A DNA stretch of 64,000 nucleotides from Maricaulis virginensis (GTDB lineage Bacteria; Pseudomonadota; Alphaproteobacteria; Caulobacterales; Maricaulaceae). The notes below the pieces were generated by a model that was not told the DNA's origin, made no database searches, and saw only the letters and a list, made by a program, of their open reading frames with translations. Made by a program: the position numbers and the translations under genes. The stretch covers positions 372,001-436,000 of the forward strand of contig NZ_BSFE01000002.1 of NCBI RefSeq assembly GCF_027922185.1, written 5' to 3'. This document shows positions 29,638-39,783 of this stretch, piece after piece; position 1 is the first letter of the stretch; each line of letters starts with the position of its first letter.

Positions 29638-30459
29638 CTAGGAAGCGGAGGCTCGGGCTTCAAGGGCCGCCAGCCGGGCATTCTCGGCCAGATTGGCGTG
29701 GCGTGTTGTCAGGCACACTAGCGCATCTGCCGGTCCGTTTTCGAGCGCCCATTTCAGGCCCAGCTGCGGCGTATTGACCGGCACGACCGGTGCCGTACCC
29801 AGAAGACTGCGTCTGGTCTGGCGGGCCCAGTACCAAAGATCGCCGCGCGAGCGGGGCAGACGGCGGCGCGTGGTGCCGGCCATCACCTCGATACCCAGCA
29901 CACGCAGTCCGGCCGCGCGGGCCCGTTCCAGCCGGGCCGTCTCGATATCGGAAAGCCCGCTGTTCACCGGCGCCATGATCGCCTGGAACGCCCCGGTATC
30001 GATGGCGGCGTCGAGCTCGCCGCCGCGCCCGCAAACGCCCAGATAGCGCACCATGCCGCGTTCGCGGAAGGCTTCGAGATGGCGGATCAGCTTGTCGCTC
30101 ATCTCGGCCGGGGCCGGACCATGCAGCAGCAGGAGATCGACATGATCCATCGACAACCGGTCCAGCGAGGCGCGCAGCGACATTTCCACGGCGCCAGCGG
30201 AGAAATCACGGCGCCCGCCCGGACCGATCCCCGCCTTGGTCGCCACGAAGACCTTGTCGCGCGGCACGGTCCGGAGCGCGCGACCGAGACGGCGTTCCGC
30301 CTCGCCCTTGCCGTAGGAGGGCGCGGTGTCGAACAGGGTGACCCCCAGGCCGACGGCCCGGTGCACAAGGTCTTCCGTGGCGTGGCGGGGCATGGCCCAG
30401 CCTGCGTGCGGGCCGGAGACGCCGAAGCCGAGACGGGAGAAGGCCGGGTCGTCGATCAC
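29638..30459 (-). CDS. Aldo/keto reductase family protein
   Basis: 273 residues. GVTLFDTAPSYGKGEAERRLGRAL holds the catalytic Asp and Tyr, FVATKAGIGPGG the Lys, and DLLLLHGPAP the His of the (alpha/beta)8 oxidoreductase family using NADPH. It is somewhat shorter than typical AKRs (about 320). The substrate is not predictable. It lies between bolA and grxD, with six bases to the bolA stop, so it probably belongs to that transcript. Confidence 0.88.
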   Translation of the reverse strand: MIDDPAFSRLGFGVSGPHAGWAMPRHATEDLVHRAVGLGVTLFDTAPSYGKGEAERRLGRALRTVPRDKVFVATKAGIGPGGRRDFSAGAVEMSLRASLDRLSMDHVDLLLLHGPAPAEMSDKLIRHLEAFRERGMVRYLGVCGRGGELDAAIDTGAFQAIMAPVNSGLSDIETARLERARAAGLRVLGIEVMAGTTRRRLPRSRGDLWYWARQTRRSLLGTAPVVPVNTPQLGLKWALENGPADALVCLTTRHANLAENARLAALEARASAS

Positions 30460-30465
30460 GCCGGC

Positions 30466-30702
30466 TCAGCCTGCCGGTACGCGGGTTTCCAGGGCGAGGG
30501 CGTGCAGCTCTCCGCCCATCCTGTCGCCGAGTGCGGCATAGACCATCTGGTGCTGGGCGACGCGCAGCTTGCCGCGGAAGCTTTCCGACGTGACCACCGC
30601 CTTCCAGTGGTCGTTATCGCCGGCCAGGTCTTCCATCTCGACCTGGGCATCGGGAATGCCGGCCTTGATCAGGGCGACGATATCCTCGGCGGGCATGGGC
30701 AT
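30466..30702 (-). CDS. bolA: BolA family protein
   Basis: 78 residues. The class II KH-like BolA fold is recognisable: IKAGIPDAQVEMEDLAGDNDHWKAVVTS, then FRGKLRVAQHQMVYAALGDRMGGELHALAL. The conserved histidine in VAQHQMVY is the usual ligand for the shared [2Fe-2S] cluster with Grx4. It likely partners with the glutaredoxin encoded downstream (29276-29605). Confidence 0.95.
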   Translation of the reverse strand: MPMPAEDIVALIKAGIPDAQVEMEDLAGDNDHWKAVVTSESFRGKLRVAQHQMVYAALGDRMGGELHALALETRVPAG

Positions 30703-30823
30703 GGCGGCTCTCCGGGCGGTGACGGATGTGTGATCCGGCGTGTTGCGTTGTGCCTTTTACCGGACCGGTGTCGGGCGCATATCAGGGGCCAAGCTAATCG
30801 CCACGACCGCAAGGGGAAAGACC

Positions 30824-31333
30824 ATGGGCCTGCTGTTGACTGCCAAAACCTGCCTTCGCCTGTCGCTGGGCGCTGCCAATCTCGCGCTGGCGGTCTTCCT
30901 GCTGGCCGGCGCGGCCTTTGCCGGCGAGCAATATGTCGACCGGGAGGGCCGCGCCGTCAGCGGTTTCGATGTCGTTTCCTACCACACTGCCGAGACCCCG
31001 CAGATGGGTCTGGCCGATATCAGCGCCGCGTATAATGGCGCCGTCTGGCATTTCGCCAGCGAGGCCAATCGCGAGGCCTTCCTGGCCAATCCGCAGCGCT
31101 ATATCCCGGCCTATGACGGGCATTGCGCCTGGGCGGCCTCGCGCGGCTACAAGGCGCGTACCGATCCGCAGGCTTACCGGATTGTCGAAGGCGTGCTCTA
31201 CATGAATTACGATGCCGGCATCCAGCGCCGCTGGGAGCGCGACATCGACGGTTTCATCACGCAGGCCGAGGCCAACTGGCCGGAGCTGGAAGCCGAACCG
31301 GCCGCCAGCCCGCCGCGCGGCTGGTTCCGGTGA
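30824..31333 (+). CDS. YHS-domain exported protein
   Basis: 169 residues. The hydrophobic N-terminal segment LALAVFLLAGAAFA is a signal peptide. The mature protein is a YHS-like module: GFDVVSYHTAETPQMG, WHFASEANREAFLANPQRYIPAYDGHCAWAAS. Such periplasmic proteins are thought to bind metal through the conserved Tyr/His/Cys residues; function is not established. ATG 30824 follows AAGGGGAAAG, and the frame is open further upstream without a ribosome site. Confidence 0.85.
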   Translation: MGLLLTAKTCLRLSLGAANLALAVFLLAGAAFAGEQYVDREGRAVSGFDVVSYHTAETPQMGLADISAAYNGAVWHFASEANREAFLANPQRYIPAYDGHCAWAASRGYKARTDPQAYRIVEGVLYMNYDAGIQRRWERDIDGFITQAEANWPELEAEPAASPPRGWFR

Positions 31334-31386
31334 TCCGCAGATACTGACCGAAAATTCAGTGTGTTCCCGGCCTGCGCCGTGGCAAG

Positions 31387-31418
31387 CTCCCCCGGATTGA
31401 TCAATCCGGGGGAGTTTT
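31387..31418 (+). promoter_or_regulatory. Perfect 28-bp palindrome masking the ribosome site of the M28 peptidase gene
   Basis: Bases 31387-31414 form an uninterrupted perfect palindrome (left arm CTCCCCCGGATTGA) followed by TTTT. The right arm contains GGGGGAG, the Shine-Dalgarno sequence, five bases before ATG 31420. As RNA it would fold into a long hairpin that hides the ribosome site. It could also serve as terminator of the YHS gene that ends at 31333. Confidence 0.8.
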
Positions 31419-31419
31419 C

Positions 31420-32364
31420 ATGCGGTCCATCCTGTTCGGCGCTGCCGTTTCTGTTGCCGTCCTTACCCAGGCCGGGTGTGCCCAGGAGGGCCCGGCGCTC
31501 GATCGCGAGCAATTGCTGGAAGACCTGCGCATCCTGGCCGCCGACGACATGGAAGGCCGCGAAGTAGCAACCGAGGGCAATGCCCGGGCCCGCGCCTATA
31601 TCATCGAGCGGCTTGAGGGGATCGGCGTGGGGCCGGTGAACGGCGATTACGAGCACAGCTTCACCTTCTCCCTGCCGCGCAATCCGGACGACGACATCAC
31701 CGGTGTGAACATCCTGGCGCAGATCGAGGGGACCTCGGACAGCGAGCGTACCCTCGTCGTCACGGCCCATTACGATCATGAGGGTATGCGCGACGGACAG
31801 ATCTGGAACGGCGCCGACGACAATGCGTCCGGTGTGGCCTCGGTGCTCGCCATTGCCGCGGACTTTGCCGCCAACCCGCCCGAGCACGACGTGATCTTCG
31901 CCTTCGTCGATGCCGAGGAGCGGGGCCTGCAGGGTGCGCGCGCCTTCGTCGCCAATCCGCCCATCCCGGTGGAGAACATCACCTTCAATCTCAACATGGA
32001 CATGGTGGCGATGTCGCAGGACCGCATCCTGTGGGCCGTCGGCACCTATCACTATCCCTTCCTCGTCCCGATGGTCGAAGAGGTCGCCGCGCGCGCCGAT
32101 GTGTCGATGCCGATGGGCTATGACGAGCCGACCGAGGAGCCGGGCGGTGACTGGACGCTGCTGACGGATTCAGGTGCCTTCCACGTCGCCGGCATCCCCT
32201 TCATCTATCTCGGCGTCGACTTCCACCCGCACTACCACCAGCCGACCGACACCTATGAGAACATGACGCTGGACTTCTTCCAGGACGCCTCCGCCGCCAT
32301 CCTTGACTTCGCCCGGGAGGCGGATGAGAGGCTGGACGAAATCGGCGAAGCCGCGGGGCGGTAG
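31420..32364 (+). CDS. M28-family zinc peptidase, lipoprotein
   Basis: 314 residues. The lipobox TQAGC places the lipid-bearing Cys at residue 20. M28 metal ligands are visible: AHYDH (about 116-120), D133 in GADDNASG, DAEERG (E166/E167), a later Asp in the LNMDMV block, and the final His in HPHYHQPTD. These are co-catalytic two-zinc aminopeptidases; this one should act in the periplasm. Its start codon is preceded by the palindrome at 31387-31414. Confidence 0.9.
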   Translation: MRSILFGAAVSVAVLTQAGCAQEGPALDREQLLEDLRILAADDMEGREVATEGNARARAYIIERLEGIGVGPVNGDYEHSFTFSLPRNPDDDITGVNILAQIEGTSDSERTLVVTAHYDHEGMRDGQIWNGADDNASGVASVLAIAADFAANPPEHDVIFAFVDAEERGLQGARAFVANPPIPVENITFNLNMDMVAMSQDRILWAVGTYHYPFLVPMVEEVAARADVSMPMGYDEPTEEPGGDWTLLTDSGAFHVAGIPFIYLGVDFHPHYHQPTDTYENMTLDFFQDASAAILDFAREADERLDEIGEAAGR

Positions 32365-32691
32365 GCTCTTTTTCCGCTTCTCCCCTTGTAAGGAGAGTAG
32401 GCGCTACCCCCTAAACACCATTCCGCTTTTCCCGGCTGAAAGCCCGGCGAAGGCCGGGCGGAGTGCCGGGACCAACGGGAAACTCGTCGCTTGAAACGAT
32501 CTTCGGTCGGTCCCGGATCTGCAGCCTGCCTTCGCAGGCTTGCGTCCGGGAGAAACTGAAGAGGTTGTAGTGAATACTTCCGTTTTCCCCGAATTTATTC
32601 CGGGGTCTGGTGGCGTTTCAGGCGCAGGCTCCTCCAGGCCCCGGCACAAGGCCGGGGAAAGTGGAGGGGGAGTGCGCGGCGAAGCGGCGGA
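32365..32691. repeat. Intergenic region rich in CCGG-type palindromic repeats
   Basis: No gene. Several nested inverted repeats occur, for example CCCGGCGAAGGCCGGG near 32440, a CAGCCTGCCTTCGCAGGCTG arm near 32520, CCCCGAATTTATTCCGGGG near 32590, and CCCCGGCACAAGGCCGGGG near 32640. Several resemble the arms of the repeats at 36711-36802 and 39457-39560. They could form stable RNA hairpins downstream of both converging genes. Confidence 0.7.
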
Positions 32692-34920
<2,229 letters not shown>

Positions 34921-34921
34921 G

Positions 34922-35539
34922 TTAGTCAGCCACCACGATTTCTACCTTTGCCCCGTCGGGAAGGTCTTTGGTTTGGTTGTAAATTTGTGCCGCAGCGCCA
35001 AAGCCATCGGCTATTGAAACTGCCCGCAAATTGGACGTTTTGTAGTCTCCGCCCAGGAAGAAGGGGCGGCACGGAAACAGGCGGCTACCGACCGGGAGCC
35101 CACCATGCTCCTTCTGCCATGCTTCGACCAGCGGCCACCCTGTGAAGAGGGCAAAATCCTCGATCAGGATGCGGGCCCAGTCAGTGACTGAACGCCCCAT
35201 GGGGTCGATTTTCCCCGTGCCATAGTCGAGATGCCCGAACTCGTCATCCCGGTAGATGAAAGGCATTCCGTAGGCATCAAAGGCAAAGATGACGCTATCG
35301 GTGGCTTGCTCGAACAGGCTGAGATCGCTGGCCAACTTTTCAGACAAGCCCAAATTTGGGTGTGAGCTATTGTCATACGGAAGGACATGTAGCGCAGAAA
35401 ACCCAGCCCAAAAACCATTGCGTCGTTCGAGTATCGGGCGAATGGGGGCATAGCGCTCGGGAAGTCTTCCGACTTCCTCCAAAGGCCGACCGATGGCAGA
35501 GCTTGAGTGCTCAAGAAGTTTATCAAGAGCGTCTGCCAT
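34922..35539 (-). CDS. SMI1/KNR4 (SUKH)-like protein inserted between purQ and purL
   Basis: 205 residues. RRNGFWAGFSALHVLP near the N-terminus, a central FAFDAYGMPFIYRDDEFGHLD, and the C-terminal PFFLGGDYKTSNLRAVSIADG ... KDLPDGAKVEI form the pattern I associate with SUKH/SMI1-KNR4 proteins, a superfamily rich in toxin-immunity proteins. It is cytosolic with no membrane segment. The spacing is very tight: 5 bases to purQ and 1 base to purL. AT-richer composition than its neighbours suggests later insertion. A toxin partner is not seen. A role unrelated to purines is likely, but the family call is by eye. Confidence 0.6.
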   Translation of the reverse strand: MADALDKLLEHSSSAIGRPLEEVGRLPERYAPIRPILERRNGFWAGFSALHVLPYDNSSHPNLGLSEKLASDLSLFEQATDSVIFAFDAYGMPFIYRDDEFGHLDYGTGKIDPMGRSVTDWARILIEDFALFTGWPLVEAWQKEHGGLPVGSRLFPCRPFFLGGDYKTSNLRAVSIADGFGAAAQIYNQTKDLPDGAKVEIVVAD

Positions 35540-35544
35540 CGCTC

Positions 35545-36207
35545 CTACGCGCTCCCGAGCAGGCTCTCGAACAGTTTCAGCCCGTCCGTGCCGCCATGCT
35601 TTTCGTCCACGGCGCGTTCCGGGTGGGGCATCATGCCCATGACATTACCCTGCTCATTGGTGATGCCGGCGATGTCGCGCTTGGAGCCGTTCGGGTTCCT
35701 GCCGTAGCGGAAGATCACCTGGCCCTCGCCCTCGATCCGGTCGAGCGTCTCGTCATCGGCGAAGTAATTGCCGTCATGGTGCGCGATCGGCACGATCAGC
35801 TCGGCACCGCCCTCATAGTGCGAAGTGAAGCGGGTATTGGCATTCTCCACCTTCAGCTTCGCCTTCTCGCAGACGAATTTCAGGCCGGCATTGCGCATCA
35901 GCGCGCCGGGCAGGAGGCCGCTTTCGGTGAGGATCTGGAAGCCGTTGCACACGCCCAGAACCGGCGCGCCGGTGGCCGCGTGGGCCACAATGGCCGGCAT
36001 GATCGCCGAGCGCGAGGCCATGGCGCCGCAGCGCAGATAGTCGCCATAGGAAAAACCGCCCGGCACCATCACGAAATCGGTGCCCTCGGGCAGTTCGCTT
36101 TCCTGGTGCCAGACCATGGCGGGAGCGTGGCCCGTGACTTTCGCGATCGCATCATGGGCGTCGCGGTCGCAGTTCGAGCCGGGGAAGACGATGACGGCGG
36201 ATTTCAT
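35545..36207 (-). CDS. purQ: Phosphoribosylformylglycinamidine synthase subunit PurQ
   Basis: 220 residues, a class I glutamine amidotransferase. It begins AVIVFPGSNCDRDAHDAI, has the catalytic Cys87 in LGVCNGFQIL, and ends with the His-Glu pair in MMPHPERAVDE. It hydrolyses glutamine and passes ammonia to PurL. Fifteen bases separate it from purS upstream. Downstream, the SUKH-like gene replaces the expected direct contact with purL. Confidence 0.97.
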   Translation of the reverse strand: MKSAVIVFPGSNCDRDAHDAIAKVTGHAPAMVWHQESELPEGTDFVMVPGGFSYGDYLRCGAMASRSAIMPAIVAHAATGAPVLGVCNGFQILTESGLLPGALMRNAGLKFVCEKAKLKVENANTRFTSHYEGGAELIVPIAHHDGNYFADDETLDRIEGEGQVIFRYGRNPNGSKRDIAGITNEQGNVMGMMPHPERAVDEKHGGTDGLKLFESLLGSA

Positions 36208-36222
36208 CTCGGCCGGACCCCG

Positions 36223-36462
36223 CTATTCCAGCTCGATCGAGTAGCTCTCGATCACCGGGTTGGAGAGGAGTTTGGCGCACATTTCCTCGACCCGGGTGCG
36301 GGCCTTTTCGGCATCGTCGCCGGTCAGGTCCAGCTCGATCAGCTTGCCCTGGCGGGCCTCGACGACCTCGTCATAGCCCATATTGTGCAGCGCGCCGGCG
36401 ACGGCGGCTCCCTGGGGATCAAGGACGCCGGGTTTCAGATAGACGTGGATTTTCGCTTTCAC
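36223..36462 (-). CDS. purS: Phosphoribosylformylglycinamidine synthase subunit PurS
   Basis: 79 residues from GTG 36462. KAKIHVYLKPGVLDPQGAAVAGALHNMGYDEV is the PurS signature. It bridges PurQ and PurL in the FGAM synthase complex. The reading frame remains open far upstream, but only this start matches the family length. It begins the purS-purQ-SUKH-purL set; 425 bases of repeat-rich DNA separate it from purC, which has its own terminator, so a separate promoter is expected. Confidence 0.95.
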   Translation of the reverse strand: MKAKIHVYLKPGVLDPQGAAVAGALHNMGYDEVVEARQGKLIELDLTGDDAEKARTRVEEMCAKLLSNPVIESYSIELE

Positions 36463-36887
36463 GGGCTCGACTCGCTTTTCAAGGCCTGAAATTCGCGCCC
36501 TCAATAAAGCGACATGGCCTTGGGCGCAATTGATAGCCCCGTGTGATTCAGCAGGGCAGGGATGCGGGGGCATGGCTGCGAGTGTCTGCAAGGAGATTTT
36601 TCGCGAAATCGCGCCCGCCCTGTCCTGTGGAAATCGGAGTACGATGTGGGCGCGTCCCGTGCCCTGAGGATGATTGCGAGCGAGGCTTGTTGTTCCAAAC
36701 CTCACCAAACCGTCATTCCGGCGAAAGCCGGAACCCAGGCGGGCGGTCGGCCTGGATCCTGACTGAAGCCTGCGCCCGCGAAAGCGGGTGTCAGGATGAC
36801 GGAGAGAGCGGCGAAGAAAAACGAGCAACAAAAAAAGGCGCCGCCCGCAAGCAGCGCCTTGTCTTGTCGCCGGGACAGAGCACGCGC
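36463..36887. repeat. Repeat-bearing intergenic region between purC and purS
   Basis: No gene. The clear element is at 36711-36802: it starts CGTCATTCCGGCGAAAGCCG and ends with TGTCAGGATGACGG, imperfect inverted ends of a familiar alphaproteobacterial intergenic repeat, with an internal GCGCCCGCGAAAGCGGGTG hairpin. The remaining part (36463-36710) should hold the purS promoter but no motif is convincing. The purC terminator lies at 36830-36860. Confidence 0.75.
36830..36860 (-). terminator. Intrinsic terminator of purC
   Basis: On the minus strand AAGGCGC at 36860-36854 pairs with GCGCCTT at 36841-36835 around a 12-base loop that can partly pair further, followed by a run of seven T residues. 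It lies 27 bases after the purC stop. Confidence 0.85.
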
Positions 36888-37643
36888 CTATTTCTGGCTT
36901 TCGCCGCTGCCCTGGCCGTGTTCCTTCATGATGCCCAGGCGGCGGGCCACGTCGGCATAGGCCTCGGTGACATTGCCCAGATCGCGGCGGAACCGGTCCT
37001 TGTCCATCTTTTCGTTGGTTTCCATGTCCCACAGGCGGCAGCTGTCCGGGCTGATCTCGTCGGCCAGCACGGTGCGCACCATGTCGCCTTCGTAGAGGCG
37101 GCCGAATTCCAGCTTGAAGTCGACGAGGCGGATACCGGCGGCGGAGAACATGCCGGACAGGAAGTCGTTCACCCGCAGCGTCATCGCCATCATGTCGTCG
37201 ATCTCCTGGGTCGAGGCCCAGTTGAACGCCGTGATGTGCTCTTCGGACACCATCGGATCGCCCAGCTCGTCCTTCTTGTAGTAGAATTCGACGATGGAGC
37301 GGGGCAGCTGGTCGCCTTCCGGCACGCCCAGGCGCTGGCTGATCGAACCGGCGGCGACATTGCGGCAGACCACTTCCAGCGGAATGATCTCGACCTGGCG
37401 CACCAGTTGCTCGCGCATGTTCAGACGCTTGATGAAATGGGTCGGAATGCCGATCCGGCCGAGCCCGAGCATGATATACTCGGAAATCCGGTTGTTCAGC
37501 ACGCCCTTGCCCTCGAGCGTGGCCTTCTTCTGGTTGTTGAAGGCGGTGGCGTCGTCCTTGAAATACTGCACGATCGTGCCCGGTTCGGGGCCTTCATACA
37601 GGATCTTGGCCTTGCCTTCGTAGATCATCTTGCGGCGGGACAT
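36888..37643 (-). CDS. purC: SAICAR synthetase
   Basis: 251 residues. MIYEGKAKILYEGPEPGTIVQYFKDD is the family N-terminus, with VVCRNVAAGSISQRLG and VDFKLEFGR later. It joins CAIR and aspartate in purine synthesis. ATG 37643 is chosen because GGAGCG lies eight bases upstream; ATG 37658 has no ribosome site. It is monocistronic, with the terminator at 36830-36860. A short perfect hairpin (CCCCGGCTGCCGGGG on the minus strand) lies just upstream of the start. Confidence 0.97.
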   Translation of the reverse strand: MSRRKMIYEGKAKILYEGPEPGTIVQYFKDDATAFNNQKKATLEGKGVLNNRISEYIMLGLGRIGIPTHFIKRLNMREQLVRQVEIIPLEVVCRNVAAGSISQRLGVPEGDQLPRSIVEFYYKKDELGDPMVSEEHITAFNWASTQEIDDMMAMTLRVNDFLSGMFSAAGIRLVDFKLEFGRLYEGDMVRTVLADEISPDSCRLWDMETNEKMDKDRFRRDLGNVTEAYADVARRLGIMKEHGQGSGESQK

Positions 37644-37897
37644 GGGCGGACGCTCCATTGGCGGTCAGCCCCGGCAGCCGGGGCAGTCGACCCGAAAAGA
37701 GAGACGCGGCCCGAATCGAGAACCGGACCGCGCATCGAAGGGGGGAAAATATCCGCGTGCGCGTCCCTCTGCAACGTCTTGCCGCGGTGCGGTAGGATTG
37801 TTTTGAGATCGCCGCAGCCTTGTGCGCGGTGAAGATTGATTTAGACCCCTTGCCGAGCTAGTCACTCGGGCAAATGGACATCCTCAAGGAGAGACCC

Positions 37898-38221
37898 ATG
37901 TCGGGCATCAACGATCGCGAAAAAGGCTTCGAAAACAAGTTCGCGCACGACCAGGAACTCGAATTCAAGGCGGCCGCCCGCCGCAACAAGCTCCTGGGCC
38001 TGTGGGCTGCCGAGCTGATGGGCCTCGATGGCGAAGCCGCAGCCGAATACGCCAAGTCGGTCATTGTCGCCGATTTCGAGGAAGCGGGCGATGACGACGT
38101 CTTCCGCAAGGTGCGCGGCGATCTCGATGCCCGCAATGTCGACCTGTCCGACCACCTGCTGCGCAAGCAGATGGACGATCTCCTCGCCACCGCCCGCCAG
38201 CAGATCCAGGCCGAAGGCTAG
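37898..38221 (+). CDS. F1F0-ATPase inhibitor subunit zeta (DUF1476)
   Basis: 107 residues. INDREKGFENKFAHDQELEFKAAARRNKLLGLWAAELMG is the hallmark of the alphaproteobacterial zeta subunit, and the rest (a four-helix protein) fits. In Paracoccus this protein blocks the reverse ATPase reaction by inserting its N-terminus into F1. ATG 37898 is preferred over ATG 37874 because GGAGAG sits five bases before it. It stands alone and divergent from purC. Confidence 0.92.
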   Translation: MSGINDREKGFENKFAHDQELEFKAAARRNKLLGLWAAELMGLDGEAAAEYAKSVIVADFEEAGDDDVFRKVRGDLDARNVDLSDHLLRKQMDDLLATARQQIQAEG

Positions 38222-38265
38222 GGGCGGGATCGATCACGCGCCTCGCCCGTGACGGGGGAGGCGCG

Positions 38266-38709
38266 TCAGCCCTCGACGCTTTCCAGCCGCTCCACAACGA
38301 CCAGCCAGCGCTCCAGGGCCTCGCGGATGCGGGCGCGGTCATAATCCATCGTGACGATCTCGAAGACCTGCCCGGTCTCGCGATCCATCAGCACAAGAAA
38401 GCCGGTGCGTCCGGCCAGCTCGTCATAGAGCGGTGCAATACCTTCCGCCTCGGCAAGATCGCGCAGACCGTCGCGCTCGCCCCAGGTGAAGTTGAACCGC
38501 ACCCAGCCGACCGGTTCGCCCGCCATCGCCTCGCGTACATCCTCGACCCGCGGTTCCAGCACGCGGCAGGCGCCGCACCAGGACGAGCGGAACATGGCGG
38601 CGACCAGTCGCGGCTCCTGCGCCGGCGCCGCCTCGTCCCAGGCGGCCCGCACGAAATTGGGTCCAAGAAACAGGGCCAGTCCGGCCAGCACGGCAGCAAT
38701 CAGTCGCAT
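38266..38709 (-). CDS. Thioredoxin-like exported protein
   Basis: 147 residues with a signal peptide or N-terminal anchor (LIAAVLAGLALFLGPNFVRA). The redox motif is WCGAC in SSWCGACRVLEPRV, a thioredoxin fold with a modified CxxC dipeptide. The cis-proline is less clear. It probably handles thiol-disulfide exchange in the periplasm. ATG 38709 has AGGAAG six bases upstream, overriding the earlier in-frame ATG at 38763. Confidence 0.8.
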   Translation of the reverse strand: MRLIAAVLAGLALFLGPNFVRAAWDEAAPAQEPRLVAAMFRSSWCGACRVLEPRVEDVREAMAGEPVGWVRFNFTWGERDGLRDLAEAEGIAPLYDELAGRTGFLVLMDRETGQVFEIVTMDYDRARIREALERWLVVVERLESVEG

Positions 38710-38808
38710 ATCGGTCTTCCTGAGAGGTTTTAACCCTTTAGCGCTGGCCGCGTTCGCCGTCACTGCACGACGGCATCACACCGGCGTCACCTGGCGCGGC
38801 CGGGGGTG

Positions 38809-39369
38809 TCATTCCGCTGCATCCGGCTTTACGAGTCCCGGCAGGCCGTCAATCGACTCGGCATTGCCGGTATAGCGGCGTTCGCGCCAGACCTCGTCGG
38901 TACGGTGCTCGTTATAGCGGATCAGCTGGTCGCGCTCGCCCTTGAAGTCATAGAAGGGCACGCCCCAGCCGCAGCTGTCGGCGATGCGGTGGATCTTCGC
39001 CGTGATGATCGCGCGCACCTTGGGAAACTCCGGGAAGAGGGCCTTCTTCTCCGCAAAGCCCGGATCGTCGAAACAGGTTGCTTCGCCCGTGCCATAGAGC
39101 CGCAATATGTTCGCCGCGCCCTCGAAGGCGCAGAACATGAAGGTGATCCGCCCGTTCTGGCGCAGATGCGCAATCGTCTCCACACCCGACCCGCCCAGAT
39201 CGAGAAAAGCCACCTCGTTCGGCCCCAGGATGCGGAAACTGTCATAGCCCTTCGGCGAGACATTCACATGCCCCTCATCGCCCGACGGTGCCGTCGCCAC
39301 AAAGAACATCTTCTGCTTCTCGATGAAGGCCGTGAGGCGATCGTCGATGGAGTCGTAGAGCTTGGACAT
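38809..39369 (-). CDS. Pyridoxamine 5'-phosphate oxidase-like (FMN-binding split barrel) protein
   Basis: 186 residues. IEKQKMFFVATAPSGDEGHVNVSPKGYDSFRIL is the standard opening of PNPOx-like general stress and heme/flavin-binding split-barrel proteins, with later FLDLGGSGVETIAHLRQNGRITFMFCAFEG. It probably binds FMN or F420-like cofactors. The substrate is unknown. It should not be read as PdxH itself. Confidence 0.85.
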   Translation of the reverse strand: MSKLYDSIDDRLTAFIEKQKMFFVATAPSGDEGHVNVSPKGYDSFRILGPNEVAFLDLGGSGVETIAHLRQNGRITFMFCAFEGAANILRLYGTGEATCFDDPGFAEKKALFPEFPKVRAIITAKIHRIADSCGWGVPFYDFKGERDQLIRYNEHRTDEVWRERRYTGNAESIDGLPGLVKPDAAE

Positions 39370-39783
39370 GGGGGGAATTTAGGGGGCGCGCTGCGGCGTG
39401 CAACCTACAAATGGGCCGCCGGGCGTGCTTGGTCTTGTTGTCAGAACTCACACGGGCGTCACCCTGACGAAGGTCAGGGCCCAGTTCACAGGGCCGGGTC
39501 GAGCCAAGCCTGGCACCAGCTCGCTCTATAATCTGGGTCCTGACCTTCGTCAGGATGACGGGGGGTGGGGTGGTGACCCTGCGGAGCCTGGGACAGCCGC
39601 AATCTTGCTGAACCCCGGCTTCAATCACCGTCACCCTGTCGGCAAGAGCGGCGGGCACGTTCCGTGCCCTGAAAACCCATTGTTCGCTTGCGGATACGGC
39701 TGACTGGCTGGCATGCGCCCTATGGAGGATTGCGAGCAGGGCTCGCACTTCCAGGTCTGCCTCAGTCGCAGCGCGAAAGCGCC
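39370..39783. repeat. Repeat-bearing intergenic region between purB and the PNPOx-like gene
   Basis: No gene is supported. At 39457-39560 an element starts CGTCACCCTGACGAAGGTCA and ends CTGACCTTCGTCAGGATGAC, so that the outer arms can pair over about 18 bases. This is the same family style as the copy at 36711-36802. The remainder contains no recognised signal. Confidence 0.7.

Noticed and set aside
36463..36710. Purine riboswitch before purS
   Set aside because: No conserved purine-aptamer junction sequence could be found on the minus strand.
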